A stretch of 64,000 nt of DNA from Candidatus Phytoplasma asteris (GCF_038505995.1 NZ_CP128414.1:186001-250000), one strand, 5' to 3'; numbered from the stretch's first letter, positions 30,533 to 41,281 are shown. Program-made: numbers and translations. Notes: a model not told the origin generated them from the letters alone.

Positions 30533-30542
30533 TCCAAAAAAA

Positions 30543-30570
30543 GAACTTTGTCAAAAAGTTCCTTTTTTTT
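30543..30570 (+). terminator. rplM-rpsI terminator
   Basis: GAACTTT (30543-30549) pairs with AAAGTTC (30555-30561) around a 5-base loop, then CTTTTTTTT; flanking A and T runs lengthen the stem. Confidence 0.9.
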
Positions 30571-30632
30571 AAATTTTCCACCAACACCTCCCCTATCGAT
30601 TTTAAATTAAAAGGAAAACCCTTACTGTAACT

Positions 30633-31982
30633 ATGAAAAAAATTAAAGTTCGTTATGCTCCAAGCCCTACTGGTTTTTTGCATATAGGAAATGCCCGCAC
30701 TGCTTTATTCAATTATTTGTTTGCCAAAAAAAATCAAGGAGAGTTTATCATCCGCATCGAAGACACCGATTTTTCACGCAATGTTGAAGGCGGCGAGGCT
30801 TCTCAATTAAAAAATTTACGTTGGTTAGGAATTGATTGGAGCGAAGGGCCCGATATCCAAGGACCTTTTGGACCTTATCGCCAATCAGAAAGACTTGCCA
30901 TTTACCAAAAATACGCCCAAAAACTACTTGATCAAGATCTCGCTTACAAAGAATTTCAAGAAGGACACACCACTTTTGCCATAAGATTTCGCGTTCCTAC
31001 CAATCAAACTTTTGCCTTTGATGATTTAATTAGAGGCAAACTTACTTTTCAAAGTCAAGAAATCGAAGACTTTATTATCCTCAAATCAAACGGCTATCCT
31101 TCTTATAATTTTGCAGTTGTCATTGACGATCACTTAATGCAGATTTCTCATATTTTTCGAGGAGAAGAACACATCACTAACACTCCTAAACAAATTATGA
31201 TTTATCAAGCTTTCCAATGGCATCTTCCTCAATTTGCTCACATGACTTTAATTCTTAACGACAACAAAAAAAAATTAAGCAAAAGAGATGCTAATATTAT
31301 GCAATTTATTGAACAATATGAAAAATTAGGATACTTGCCACAAGCATTATTTAATTTCTTATCTTTGTTAGGATTTAGTCCTTTAAGCCAAACCGAAATA
31401 TTAAGTCCCCAAGAATTAATTAATTTATTTGATGTGGCACGCCTCAATAAAGCTCCTGCTATGTTTGATAAAACTAAACTAGATTATTTGAATAATCAAC
31501 ATTTAAGAAAGTTGCTTCCAGAAGTAATTGCATCATTTATTTTGCAAAAAAAATATTTAGCTCTTACAACCGCTCCTACAAATTACAAAGAGTGGATGAC
31601 TAAATTTGTGGCTTTGTTTCAAGATAGAATGCATTATATGCAACAAATCACAGATTTTTATCAACTTTTTTTTCAATCCACACCTTTTTTATCGCAAGAA
31701 GCTACACATTTTTTACAAACTAATCCCCAAACAACCCTTATTTTAAAAACTTTTTATAATGTTTTTGATGTTATTGTATTTGAAAAAGATGTTATTGCTA
31801 ATTCCATTAAACAAGTTACTAACCAAAATGATTTTGCTAAAAAAACACTTTTTATGGCTTTGCGTATCGGAACTACTTGCAAAATGCATGGTCCCAGTAT
31901 CGCCCTTTTATTAGAATTGTTAGGAAAAAAACAAGTACTTAAAAATCTATCTTATGTTTTAGAACAAGCCCAAAAATTTTAA
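30633..31982 (+). CDS. gltX: glutamyl-tRNA synthetase
   Basis: 449 residues, class I. HIGH motif as HIGN in [17 protein letters not shown]; second signature KKLSKRD at about 214-220; [10 protein letters not shown] and the GLDWSEGP-type segment specific for GluRS. Slightly shorter than the usual 470-490, mostly in the C-terminal anticodon domain. AAAAGGAAAA lies rather far (about 20 bases) from the ATG. Single gene between terminator and an AT-rich spacer. In organisms without GlnRS it also charges tRNA-Gln. Confidence 0.96.
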   Translation: MKKIKVRYAPSPTGFLHIGNARTALFNYLFAKKNQGEFIIRIEDTDFSRNVEGGEASQLKNLRWLGIDWSEGPDIQGPFGPYRQSERLAIYQKYAQKLLDQDLAYKEFQEGHTTFAIRFRVPTNQTFAFDDLIRGKLTFQSQEIEDFIILKSNGYPSYNFAVVIDDHLMQISHIFRGEEHITNTPKQIMIYQAFQWHLPQFAHMTLILNDNKKKLSKRDANIMQFIEQYEKLGYLPQALFNFLSLLGFSPLSQTEILSPQELINLFDVARLNKAPAMFDKTKLDYLNNQHLRKLLPEVIASFILQKKYLALTTAPTNYKEWMTKFVALFQDRMHYMQQITDFYQLFFQSTPFLSQEATHFLQTNPQTTLILKTFYNVFDVIVFEKDVIANSIKQVTNQNDFAKKTLFMALRIGTTCKMHGPSIALLLELLGKKQVLKNLSYVLEQAQKF

Positions 31983-32148
31983 TTAATTCCATTTGAAAAA
32001 TAATATTTATATATTTCATAATTAATTTAATTTACTTATCATTTTATTTTATATAATTCATTCCATCGCAATTTAACCCTTATTTTTTTCTTTTATTTGC
32101 CCCCTCATTTTTCTTTATGCCATTTTCCAAACAAAAAGGATTTCTTTA

Positions 32149-33465
32149 ATGCTAAAAATTTATAACTCTTTAACTCGCAAAAAAGAATTTTTTAACCCTG
32201 CCCATCCGCCCCAAATTAACATGTATGTTTGTGGACCTACTGTCTATAATCACCTGCATTTAGGAAACACCAGACCGTTAATTTTTTTTGATACAGTGAA
32301 AAGATATTTAGAAATGCTTAATTTTAGGGTATATTATGTAGTAAATATTACTGATATTGATGATAAAATTATTGAAAATGCCCTTAAAAACCAAGTTTTG
32401 GAACAAGATTTAGCCAATAAATATATTAAATCTTTCAACAATCTCCTCAAAACCCTAAACATTCAAACCATTAATTTTAAACCTCAAGCTACTCAATATA
32501 TCAATTCTATGATTGTCTACATCCAAACTCTTTTAGACCAAGGATTTGCTTATTTTACCGATCAAGGAATATATTTTCGTGTATCTAAAATTGATGATTA
32601 TGGTAAACTCAAAAAACAAGATTTATCCCAACTTAAACAAAATGCACGTAAACAATTAGACCCCCAAAAAGAATTTCCAGGAGATTTTATTTTATGGAAA
32701 AAAACTTCGCAAGGTATTACATACCCAAGTCCTTGGTTTTCAGGGCGTCCTGGTTGGCATACTGAATGTGCAACTATGATTGAACAACTTTTTAAATTGC
32801 CTTTGGATATTCATGGAGGAGGTACAGATTTAAAATTTCCTCATCATGAAAATGAAATTGCCCAAACACACGCCCATAGCCACCAAAAACTAGCTAATTT
32901 TTTTATGCATGTAGAAAGATTATATTATCAAAATCAAAAAATGTCTAAATCTTTAGGAAATATTATTTGGTGTAAAGATTTATTAAAACAATACAATCCT
33001 TGCATAATAAAGCTTTTAATTTTGAGTACTCATTACCGCAAGCCAATCAATTTTAGTTATGATTTGATGGAACAAGCCCAACAAAAATACCAAAAAATAA
33101 CTGATTTTTTAACTAAAAATAATTTTTATTTAAAAGTTAATCAATTTTCTTGCCAAGCCTTAGACCAAGATATAATGCAGTTATTTCATCAATTAATGCA
33201 AGATGATTTGGCTACTCATAAAGTAATTGATTTAATGGAACAAACAATTAAACAAGCCCATCAAACCCAAATTTTGGATAAGTTATCCCAATTTCAAAAC
33301 TCTTTATTATTAATTTTAAATATTTTAGGAATTACAATTCCATTTAACAAACCAACAAAAACAGACTTACAAACATATTTTTTGTGGCAAGATGCAAGAA
33401 AATGTAGAGATTTTGCCCAAGCAGATATTTTAAGAAAGCAATTATTAGATAAAGGCTTTATTTAA
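32149..33465 (+). CDS. cysS: cysteinyl-tRNA synthetase
   Basis: 438 residues, class I. HIGH as HLHLGNTRP after YVCGPTVYN; zinc ligands in CGPTVYN, HTECATM and HHENEIAQ; KMSKSLGN at about 264-271; DALE-type helical C-terminal domain. AAAAGGATTTCTTTA precedes the ATG. Followed by a good terminator, so probably monocistronic. Confidence 0.97.
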   Translation: MLKIYNSLTRKKEFFNPAHPPQINMYVCGPTVYNHLHLGNTRPLIFFDTVKRYLEMLNFRVYYVVNITDIDDKIIENALKNQVLEQDLANKYIKSFNNLLKTLNIQTINFKPQATQYINSMIVYIQTLLDQGFAYFTDQGIYFRVSKIDDYGKLKKQDLSQLKQNARKQLDPQKEFPGDFILWKKTSQGITYPSPWFSGRPGWHTECATMIEQLFKLPLDIHGGGTDLKFPHHENEIAQTHAHSHQKLANFFMHVERLYYQNQKMSKSLGNIIWCKDLLKQYNPCIIKLLILSTHYRKPINFSYDLMEQAQQKYQKITDFLTKNNFYLKVNQFSCQALDQDIMQLFHQLMQDDLATHKVIDLMEQTIKQAHQTQILDKLSQFQNSLLLILNILGITIPFNKPTKTDLQTYFLWQDARKCRDFAQADILRKQLLDKGFI

Positions 33466-33585
33466 AAACTTTGAAACGCTCCAATAATTTGCCCCCACAT
33501 TTTAATTATTTTTTTTACCTTTTTTTATTTTTCAATATTATTTATTGCAATTCACAAACATTACAATAATTTTATTTATTTAGAA

Positions 33586-33609
33586 AAAGACCTCTTAATT
33601 GAGGTTTTT
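33586..33609 (+). terminator. cysS terminator
   Basis: A 9-bp stem (33586-33594 with 33601-33609, one G-T pair) around TTAATT, the 3' arm ending in five Ts. Confidence 0.75.
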
Positions 33610-33636
33610 AATATATTATCAGTATCAGAGGGAATC

Positions 33637-35277
33637 GTGCTAAAAGTTTATTATAATCAAACCATCCTAAATGTTACTTTAAACACTAGTTTAGAGACTT
33701 TAAAAAATCAATTAAACCTTAAAAATGTTTATGCTGCCAAAGTAAACAATAAATTAAAAGAACTTACCTTTAAATTGCATGCCCCCATCAATCAAATTAC
33801 TTTTTTAGGCGCTTGGAACGCTGCGGCTGTAAATATTTATGAAGCTAGTTTAAGATATTTAGTTGCTATGGCATCTTACAAACTTTTTGAAAATATTTCA
33901 TTACATTTTACTTATTATAGTTCTTCTAGTATTTTGGTATCTTTTCCCAAAGAAATTACCTTTTTGCCAGAAATGTTTCAAAAAATTAAAGAAGAAATGC
34001 ATTTGTTAGTATCGCAAAAATTAGATATTACCAAAAAGAAATTGCCCCTTGAAAAAGCCTTGCAAATTTATCAATCTTTGGGATTTGGGGATAAAATTAG
34101 TCTCCTCAAACAAAAAGCTCCTTCCTTTGCTACCCTTTATTTTTGCCAAAACTATTGTAATTATATGTATCAAGGTTTAGTTCCTAACACTAGTTATTTA
34201 GATAAATATCATTTATTTTATCATCAAAATGGGTTTGTTATGCAATTTGTAACTCCTTTTAGTGATGAAAAAATTCCTCCTTTTCAACAAGAACCTCTAT
34301 TTGAACAAATGCTTACTCAAAGTTTGGCTTTTAAAAAAACTATTCAAATGCAAAATGTTTCCCAAATTAATCAATTTGCCAAAACTGCTCAAAGTCAATT
34401 TAATTTAATTAATCTTGCAGAAATTAATCATCAAAATCAGTTGCAACAATTAAGTGCTAAAATTGCTAAACGTGCCTCCAATCTTAAAATTATTAATATT
34501 TCGGGTCCTTCTTCTAGTGGAAAAACTACATTTGCTAAAAGATTACAATTACAATTACAAGCGTTTGGAATTTGTACTTTTATTATTGCTATGGATAATT
34601 ATTATTTGCCTTTGAAAGATATTCCCAAAGAAAAAGATGGCATCTCCTTTGATTTTGAAAGTATTGATGCCTTAAATATTCCTTTATTTAATCAAAATAT
34701 CTATGATTTGCTGACTTGCAAAAAGACTACTATTCCCCAATTTGATTTTGTTACTCGTAGTCATACCCAAAAAGATATTCAAACCCATAATCATATTATT
34801 TTGGTAGAAGGAATACATGCCATAAACCCTAAACTTACTCCTTTTATTCCAAGATTACAAAAATTTCAAATCTATATTGCCCCACAACATCAATTATCAC
34901 TAGATTTCCACAATCCTTTACATTTAACCGATGTGAGGTTTTTAAGAAGAGCTATAAGAGATTATATTTCTAGGAATACTACTATTTTAAGGACTTTTGA
35001 GTTTTGGGATTCTGTGCGAAAAGGGGAGTTTAGATGGATTTATCCTAATCAACAAGAAGCTGATTTTGTTTTCAATTCTGAATTAATTTATGAATTTAAT
35101 GTTTTGAAACCATATTTAATTCCTTTGTTATTGCAAATTCCTGAAACAAGTAAGTATTTTGATAAAGCTCAGTATTTTTTAAATTTGTTAAGTTTTTTTA
35201 AATCTTTTGATTCTAATTTAGTGTTTCATGAGTCTTTGTTAAAAGAATTTATTGGTGGGAGTCCTTTTTATTTTTAG
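33637..35277 (+). CDS. udk: TGS domain-uridine kinase fusion protein
   Basis: 546 residues from GTG 33637, behind AGAGGGAATC. An N-terminal TGS-like domain (about 1-60) and a second-additional-domain-like region resemble the N-terminus of threonyl-tRNA synthetase; from about 285 follows a uridine kinase/phosphoribulokinase domain with P-loop ISGPSSSGKTTFAKRL and a downstream DFDFVTRSH-like acceptor region. This two-part layout is known for Firmicutes nucleoside kinases. Expected to phosphorylate uridine or cytidine for salvage. Confidence 0.85.
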   Translation: MLKVYYNQTILNVTLNTSLETLKNQLNLKNVYAAKVNNKLKELTFKLHAPINQITFLGAWNAAAVNIYEASLRYLVAMASYKLFENISLHFTYYSSSSILVSFPKEITFLPEMFQKIKEEMHLLVSQKLDITKKKLPLEKALQIYQSLGFGDKISLLKQKAPSFATLYFCQNYCNYMYQGLVPNTSYLDKYHLFYHQNGFVMQFVTPFSDEKIPPFQQEPLFEQMLTQSLAFKKTIQMQNVSQINQFAKTAQSQFNLINLAEINHQNQLQQLSAKIAKRASNLKIINISGPSSSGKTTFAKRLQLQLQAFGICTFIIAMDNYYLPLKDIPKEKDGISFDFESIDALNIPLFNQNIYDLLTCKKTTIPQFDFVTRSHTQKDIQTHNHIILVEGIHAINPKLTPFIPRLQKFQIYIAPQHQLSLDFHNPLHLTDVRFLRRAIRDYISRNTTILRTFEFWDSVRKGEFRWIYPNQQEADFVFNSELIYEFNVLKPYLIPLLLQIPETSKYFDKAQYFLNLLSFFKSFDSNLVFHESLLKEFIGGSPFYF

Positions 35278-35309
35278 ATTATTTTATAATTAAATATTTT
35301 GTTATATGG

Positions 35310-35344
35310 AAAGATTAACTTTTTCAAAAGTTAATCTTTTTTTG
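35310..35344 (+). terminator. udk terminator
   Basis: A perfect 13-bp stem (35310-35322 with 35327-35339), 4-base loop, ending in eight consecutive Ts. Probably the strongest simple terminator in the core region. Confidence 0.92.
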
Positions 35345-35449
35345 TTGAAAAAGATATATTATATAAATGAGGATGTATAAATTATAATTGCAGTATTTAA
35401 GGCAAAAACTTATCAATATGCAGTTGTATCACAAAAATAGTTATATTCA

Positions 35450-35458
35450 TGTTATAAT
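35450..35458 (+). promoter_or_regulatory. extended -10 promoter before thiI
   Basis: TGTTATAAT (35450-35458), the same word as before the membrane protein gene at 7399. No good -35. About 105 bases before the thiI start. Confidence 0.4.
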
Positions 35459-35563
35459 TAAGCTGTAAAAAGTTATTATATTTTAATATTTAAGTGTATA
35501 AAGATATTTAAATATAATTTATTCAAAAATATTCATACACAAAATATTGATGTGAGGAACTTT

Positions 35564-36856
35564 ATGTATCAGAAAAAAATTTTAATTAGATTTGGAGAAT
35601 TATTTTTAAAAGGAAAAAATAAAAAAGCTTTCATTAATACATTAAGACAATTATTACAAAATAAAATTAAAGACCTTTGCAACGTTCAAATGTATTTTAA
35701 ACATGATTATGCTTATCTAGAATATATTTATGATGCAAGTTTAGAAAAAGAAATTCTTAAAAGATTATCTTATGTATCAGGGATTTCTTCTTTTGTTGTA
35801 GTAAGTCAAGCAAGTAGACAATTAGATGATATTGTTCAAAAAGCTTGTTTATTGTTGCAAGAAAAAATTACAAAAAATACTTCTTTTAAAATAGAAACCA
35901 CTAGAAAAGATAAAAGTTTTGCTTTAAAAAGTTTGGAACTTACCCAACAAATTGCTCCTTTAATTTTAAAGCAGTTTGAAGGTAAATTAATAGTTGATGT
36001 TAAAAATCCTCAAGTTATTTTACATGTTAGTATTAGAAAAGAAAACACTTATCTTTATTTAAAAAGTGATGAAACTCAAGCTTTAGGAGGGTTTCCTGTT
36101 TCTTCTGGTGGTGGAGGAACTGTTTTGATGAGTGGTGGTATTGATTCTCCTGTAGCTGCTTATTTGGCGATGAAAAAAGGTATTACAGTAGAGTTATTAC
36201 ATTTTGAATCAAGCCCTTTAACTCCTTTAGAATCAATCCAAAAAGTAATTGATTTAGCTAAAGTTTTGAGTCGTTATGCTTTTGGTAATCAAATTAAATT
36301 GCATTTAGTGCCTTTTAGATATTTGCAAGAAACAATTACTAAAACAGTTCTAGATTCTTATATCATTAATGTTATGCGTCGGATGATGTATCGTTTAGCT
36401 TCTCAATTTGCTTTTCAAAAAAATCATTTATGTTTAATTAATGGTGAATCAGTAGGACAAGTAGCAAGTCAAACTTTGGAAAGTATGCAGACAACTACTC
36501 AAGTAACGAGTATGACTATTTTAAGACCTTTAGTTACTATGGATAAAAATGAAATAATTAAAATAGCTAAACAAATTGATACTTTTGATATTTCTATTCG
36601 TGCTTTTCATGATTGTTGTACTCTTTATTTGCCTCAAAATCCCACCACTAAACCAACTATTCTAAAAGCTAAAAGAGAAGAGCAAAAAATAGATTATTTT
36701 CCCTTATTAAATGATGCTTTGCAAAATACAATTACTCTAAATATAGACCAACATTTGCAATTTAATATCTGTGATTATGGTTTTTTTGATGTAAAAGAAG
36801 CAATTAAGCATTTTTGCGAACAAAATCCAGAGCAAACAATTGTAAGTCAATATTAA
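35564..36856 (+). CDS. thiI: tRNA 4-thiouridine synthetase ThiI
   Basis: 430 residues from ATG 35564, with GAGGAACTTT upstream; a GTG at 35552 is the longer alternative. N-terminal ferredoxin-like and THUMP domains (about 1-165), then the PP-loop MSGGIDSPVAAYLAMKKG (about 188-205) that adenylates U8 of tRNA. No rhodanese domain, as in Bacillus ThiI. Sulfur would come from a desulfurase not in this window. Confidence 0.94.
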   Translation: MYQKKILIRFGELFLKGKNKKAFINTLRQLLQNKIKDLCNVQMYFKHDYAYLEYIYDASLEKEILKRLSYVSGISSFVVVSQASRQLDDIVQKACLLLQEKITKNTSFKIETTRKDKSFALKSLELTQQIAPLILKQFEGKLIVDVKNPQVILHVSIRKENTYLYLKSDETQALGGFPVSSGGGGTVLMSGGIDSPVAAYLAMKKGITVELLHFESSPLTPLESIQKVIDLAKVLSRYAFGNQIKLHLVPFRYLQETITKTVLDSYIINVMRRMMYRLASQFAFQKNHLCLINGESVGQVASQTLESMQTTTQVTSMTILRPLVTMDKNEIIKIAKQIDTFDISIRAFHDCCTLYLPQNPTTKPTILKAKREEQKIDYFPLLNDALQNTITLNIDQHLQFNICDYGFFDVKEAIKHFCEQNPEQTIVSQY

Positions 36857-36880
36857 AATACAAAAGATAAAAAACAATTC

Positions 36881-37000
36881 AATAAAATAATATTCAATAA
36901 AATAATATTCAATAAAATAATATTCAATAAAATAATATTCAATAAAATAATATTCAATAAAATAATATTCAATAAAATAATATTCAATAAAATAATATTT
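36881..37000. repeat. eight 15-bp tandem repeats
   Basis: AATAAAATAATATTC in eight consecutive copies, the last with a final T. They lie between thiI and the SpoU methylase gene, 70 bases before the latter. The ATATT/AATAT content gives each unit weak self-complementarity. Confidence 0.93.
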
Positions 37001-37069
37001 AAAAAGAGCGTAAAATGCAAATTAATTTTATATTTTTATGCTTTACTAATTTCATTCAAAGGAACATTT

Positions 37070-37774
37070 ATGATTACATCGAAACAAAATCCTACTTTTA
37101 AAAAATTAAAAAAATTACAATTAAAAAAATATCGCGATTTATATCAACAATTTTTAGTATATGGTGATCATCTCATTGAACAAGCACAAAAAAACAACGC
37201 TGTTGTTACCATTTTTACTTCTAATGAGGAAAAACCAGGGACTTTTATTGCGCCTTCTTTGATGAAAGAATTATCTCAAACTAAAACTGTCTTTGAGCAA
37301 ATGGCTCTTTGCAAACCTACCTCAGAGAATAATTTATTGTCTGATAAAATTTTAGTTTTGGATGATATTCAAGACCCTGCTAATTTAGGAGCTTTAATGC
37401 GTTCTGCTAGTGCTTTTGGGTTTAATCAAGTTTTTGCCAGTTTTCATAGTGCTGATTTTTATCATGAAAAAACTATTAGATCAAGCCAAGGTGCCTTATT
37501 TTCGCTTTCCTTAAAAAGAGGCAATACTAAATCCTTTTTAGAAGAAATTAAAGAAAAAAACTATTCTATTTTTAGTGCTTTTCCCCAAAAAGCCAATATT
37601 ACTATGGAAGATGCTAAAAAATATCCTAAAAAAGTATTAGTTTTAGGAAACGAAGGACAAGGGATTTCTTTGGAAACAGAAGCCCTTTCTGATTATTTTG
37701 TAAATATTTGCACTCAAAATGTCGAAAGCCTAAATGTTGCAGTTGCAGGAAGCATTTTAATGTATCTTTTGTAA
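37070..37774 (+). CDS. SpoU/TrmH-family RNA 2'-O-methyltransferase
   Basis: 234 residues. N-terminal substrate-binding region (SKQNPTFKKLKKLQLKKYRD), then the SPOUT core: motif 1 LDDIQDPANLGALMRSASAFG, motif 2 VLVLGNEGQGIS, motif 3 SLNVAVAGSILMYLL, forming the trefoil knot that binds S-adenosylmethionine. Likely methylates rRNA (RlmB/TsnR type) but the target is not readable. AAAGGAAC precedes the ATG. Confidence 0.92.
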   Translation: MITSKQNPTFKKLKKLQLKKYRDLYQQFLVYGDHLIEQAQKNNAVVTIFTSNEEKPGTFIAPSLMKELSQTKTVFEQMALCKPTSENNLLSDKILVLDDIQDPANLGALMRSASAFGFNQVFASFHSADFYHEKTIRSSQGALFSLSLKRGNTKSFLEEIKEKNYSIFSAFPQKANITMEDAKKYPKKVLVLGNEGQGISLETEALSDYFVNICTQNVESLNVAVAGSILMYLL

Positions 37775-37867
37775 TTACCAAAGATAAAAATTTATTGCAA
37801 AAAAATAAAACAATAAAATATCATAAAACAAATTATAAAATAAATAAAATAATAAAGAGGTTTAAAA

Positions 37868-38422
37868 ATGAATATATTACATGATATTAATCCTGAAAGA
37901 ATTACCAAAGAAGAGTTTATAGTAGTTATTGAAATTTCTCAAGGAAGTAAAAAAAAATATGAGATTGACAAAGAAACAGGTCTTTTGTTGCTTGATCGTT
38001 TTTTGACAACTGCTTTTCGATATCCGATTAATTATGGATTTGTTCCTTTAACTCATTGTGAAGACAATGATCCTTTAGATGTTTTGGTGTTATCTCAAGA
38101 AATCCTAGATCCTATGACTTTGGTAAAATGTCGTCCTTTGGGAGTAATTAAAATGATTGATAATGATGAATTAGATGAAAAAGTAATTGCAGTTCCTGTT
38201 TTTGATAAGTATTTTTCTCATTTACAAGATTTAAAAGATATGCCTTCGCCAATGATTGCAGAAATTAAGCATTTTTTTGAAAATTACAAAGCTTTGGAAA
38301 AGAAAAAAGTAGTTATTGAAGCTATACAAGATAAACAAGCAGCATTTAGTGCTATTGAAACAAGTCTTTTAACTTATCAAAAAGTTATTAAACCTTCTTT
38401 AAAGAAAGAAAAAAAGCAATAA
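37868..38422 (+). CDS. ppa: inorganic pyrophosphatase, family I
   Basis: 184 residues. KYEIDKETGLLLLDR, RYPINYGFVP and the metal-binding EDNDPLDVLVL (Asp triplet, about 74-79) are family I signatures, as is KVIAVPVFD. A C-terminal lysine-rich tail follows. AAGAGGTTTAAAA precedes the ATG. Hydrolyses PPi from tRNA charging and nucleic acid synthesis. Confidence 0.96.
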   Translation: MNILHDINPERITKEEFIVVIEISQGSKKKYEIDKETGLLLLDRFLTTAFRYPINYGFVPLTHCEDNDPLDVLVLSQEILDPMTLVKCRPLGVIKMIDNDELDEKVIAVPVFDKYFSHLQDLKDMPSPMIAEIKHFFENYKALEKKKVVIEAIQDKQAAFSAIETSLLTYQKVIKPSLKKEKKQ

Positions 38423-38554
38423 AAACCTTCTTATATTTTTGCAAATAAAGTTTATTTGTGTTTTGCCTCCATATCATTTTTCAGTTTTAATAAGGCTCAA
38501 TTGTAATTAAATTATTTCATTAATATTTGATTAAAATGTTTGAAAAGAAAAGAT

Positions 38555-38583
38555 TTGACAATAATATTGGTGATAAATATACT
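38555..38583 (+). promoter_or_regulatory. smpB promoter
   Basis: Perfect TTGACA (38555-38560), 17-base spacer, TATACT (38578-38583). Start expected near 38590, about 80 bases before the smpB ATG. Confidence 0.75.
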
Positions 38584-38669
38584 GTACAACAAACTTATTT
38601 TTAAAAAAACTTACTAACTCAAATTTGATTATTGCATTTATTTCATTTTGCAAAGGAAAAGTTTAAATT

Positions 38670-39128
38670 ATGAAAACAATTATCACTAATAAAAAAGCAT
38701 TTTATGATTATTCTTTAGAAAAGAAAAAATATCAAGCAGGAATCAAATTATTAGGAAGCGAAGTAAAATCAATTAGAATAGGAAAAATTAATTTATTAAA
38801 CTCCTATATTCATATCAAAAATGAAGAAGCTTTTATAGTGAATATGACTATTTTAAAATATCCTTTTAGTTGTTGTTTGGCATATGATGAAAATAGAACT
38901 AAAAAGCTTTTGTTGCAAAAACATGAAATTATCCAAATTAAAAACAAAATTAAAACTGAAAAATTGTCTGTTATTCCTTTAAAAGTTTATTTTAATAAAA
39001 ATTTAGTTAAATTAGAAATTGCCTTATCTAAAGGTAAGAAACAACACGATAAAAGAAATGCTTTAAAAGACTTTGATGCTAAATTGCGTATTCAAAAAAC
39101 ATTAAAAAACTTTAATCAAAAACAATAA
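38670..39128 (+). CDS. smpB: SsrA-binding protein SmpB
   Basis: 152 residues. [40 protein letters not shown], and a basic C-terminus with [16 protein letters not shown] that enters the decoding centre. Partner of tmRNA in rescuing stalled ribosomes; no tmRNA gene is visible in this window. AAAGGAAAAGTTTAAATT precedes the ATG; own promoter. Confidence 0.96.
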
Positions 39129-39335
39129 CCCTTAACCCTTGTATTTTTTAATGAATAAAAAACCAATTTTAAAAATCCCCAACTTAAATTGCTTAATATT
39201 TTGTATTTTTTTGTAGTTTAACAATAATTTATAACAATTAAATTTTTGCAATAATAATGATACAAAATAATCAATTATTTTGTATTTTTTGCTTTTATGC
39301 AGATATCAAATTAGACAATAATTAAGGACACATGA

Positions 39336-41192
39336 ATGAAAATTTCTAAAACTCGTTTTATTAAGTTTTTAAAAGTTTTAAAATATTTGAATTTTAAGTT
39401 TTTGTATCAAAATAAATCTCAGTTTCTTTTGGATTTTTCCAATGAACTCAAAGATTTAATTAATGAAGAAACTTATGCTAAAAAACTTGCTTTTTTACAA
39501 GAAAATCTAAGCGAGCAAGACGAATATCAAGCTGTTTTAAACCAAAAACATTTAAACATTATGCAACCTTATTACAAACAATTAGAGCTTTTGGTAGGTT
39601 CTTATTTGGAAAAACATTTTCCAGGAGAAGTTATTTTTTCTTTGGAAACTTATCAACAAAAAAAGTTTCAAATGAATAAACAAGGATATCAATTTTATTG
39701 TTTTTTAGATGGATATCAAGAAGACAAAACTACTATTCGTATTTTTGAAACTAAAACTACTACTAGCAAAAAATTCTTAAAATTGCAATTTGTAAACGAT
39801 AACAAAGAAAAAATGCCCTTTTTCCATTATACAAGTCCTAACACCTTATCACCTTTTTGCAAGGGCTCCAATCAAGACAACCCATCTTATCAAAAAAAAA
39901 TGCAAACTTTTTTTAATCCCAAATCACAAGAAGGAAAATACATCTATGATTTAACTTATCAAAGATGGGTAATTGAAAATAATTTAACTGAGGCACAAAA
40001 AAAGAAAAAAATAGAGTATTATTTGGTAGTTCTTAATTCGGATTATGTTTATGATTGCAAAAGTTGTAATGCGGCTTTGGATCCTAACTTGCTTACTTTT
40101 ATTGATTTGACTTTGATTACACAACAAGGAACTCAAATATTAGAAAATGATGCCAATCTTTTAATTTCTTATTTGTCTTCAAAAACTAACAAGCCAAACG
40201 ACACTTCTTCTTATTATTTGTTGCCTGAAAAAATCCTTCATTTTTATGAAAACATCCCTTCCAAAGACAGTATTTTTACTTATTTTTATAATCATTTAGG
40301 TTTTTTTGACTCCCAAAACAAACAAAAACACGAAACACAACAGTTAATTTTGCAACAATATTATCATGTTTCTGACATTCCTTTTGCTTGGTTGAATCGT
40401 TTTGATAACAAAGTGCAACAAAAAGTTACCCAAAAAAAGCTTCCTTATTATTGTTTTGATAAGATTAAAGCAGGGTTGCAAATTCTAAAATACCCTCTTT
40501 ATTATTTAGATTTTGAGGCTTTTCCGTGTCCTTTTCCTAGATTTAAAGGCGAAAAACCCTATACTCAATCCTTATTTCAATTTTCACTTCACATCGAAAA
40601 AATCCCTGGTTTGTGCAACAAAGATAAAAATCACGTTTCTTTTTTGGCACCCGATCACGCCGATTACAGAAAAACCCTATTAGAAAAACTAACCAATGCC
40701 ATTTTAGATGATGGAGGCTCCATTATTGTTTATCATAAAGCTTTTGAAAAAACACGCCTTCAAGAATTATCTTTGCTTTTTCCTGAATATTCCTTGCAAA
40801 TCCAAAACATTATTGCGCGTATTTTCGATCTTAAAGACCTTCTAAAAGGCAGCAAAACTTTTTATCAAAACCTAGGATTTGATTCCGAACAAGCCGCAGG
40901 CATTAATTTTTATCATCCCCATTTGCAAGGTTCTTTTTCTATCAAAAAAATTACTCCTTTATTTTGCAATTTGAATTATCAAAATTTAGTTATTCAAAAT
41001 GGTATTGAGGCTTTTTTAACTTATATTCAACTGCCTAAAATGTCTCCTTTGCAATTTCAAGCGCAATTTCAAGCCTTAGAACAATATTGCAAACAAGATA
41101 CTTGGGTAATGGTAGAAATTTTGAAAGGACTTATCAGCCAAACCCAAAAACCTAATTTCTTATATTTAACTCCTAAAGATATTGTCCAATAG
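39336..41192 (+). CDS. DUF2779-domain protein, putative nuclease
   Basis: 618 residues. The C-terminal half carries YLDFEAFPCPFPRFKGEKPY, then IIVYHKAFEKTRLQEL and a final YCKQDTWVMVEIL: the D-x-E, central acidic and late Asp pattern of the RNase H-like DUF2779 family. The N-terminal half (about 95-160, IFETKTTTSKKF) resembles a PD-(D/E)XK-type core, and a CxxC pair occurs near 235. Conserved in phytoplasmas and other Mollicutes; a nucleic-acid nuclease is inferred, not demonstrated. AAGGACACATGA precedes the ATG; a nearby upstream ATG is out of frame. Confidence 0.8.
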   Translation: MKISKTRFIKFLKVLKYLNFKFLYQNKSQFLLDFSNELKDLINEETYAKKLAFLQENLSEQDEYQAVLNQKHLNIMQPYYKQLELLVGSYLEKHFPGEVIFSLETYQQKKFQMNKQGYQFYCFLDGYQEDKTTIRIFETKTTTSKKFLKLQFVNDNKEKMPFFHYTSPNTLSPFCKGSNQDNPSYQKKMQTFFNPKSQEGKYIYDLTYQRWVIENNLTEAQKKKKIEYYLVVLNSDYVYDCKSCNAALDPNLLTFIDLTLITQQGTQILENDANLLISYLSSKTNKPNDTSSYYLLPEKILHFYENIPSKDSIFTYFYNHLGFFDSQNKQKHETQQLILQQYYHVSDIPFAWLNRFDNKVQQKVTQKKLPYYCFDKIKAGLQILKYPLYYLDFEAFPCPFPRFKGEKPYTQSLFQFSLHIEKIPGLCNKDKNHVSFLAPDHADYRKTLLEKLTNAILDDGGSIIVYHKAFEKTRLQELSLLFPEYSLQIQNIIARIFDLKDLLKGSKTFYQNLGFDSEQAAGINFYHPHLQGSFSIKKITPLFCNLNYQNLVIQNGIEAFLTYIQLPKMSPLQFQAQFQALEQYCKQDTWVMVEILKGLISQTQKPNFLYLTPKDIVQ

Positions 41193-41252
41193 TCAAATTT
41201 ATTATTTTTATCTCCTTTTTACTCACAAAATTCCTTAAGGATGCATAAAAAA

Positions 41253-41281
41253 TTGTTATTTGCCTTGGGAAATGATATAAT
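41253..41281 (+). promoter_or_regulatory. nusA operon promoter
   Basis: TTGTTA (41253-41258), 17-base spacer, perfect TATAAT (41276-41281). Leaves a leader of about 145 bases with a small CATCT/AGATG hairpin (41401-41414). Confidence 0.6.
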
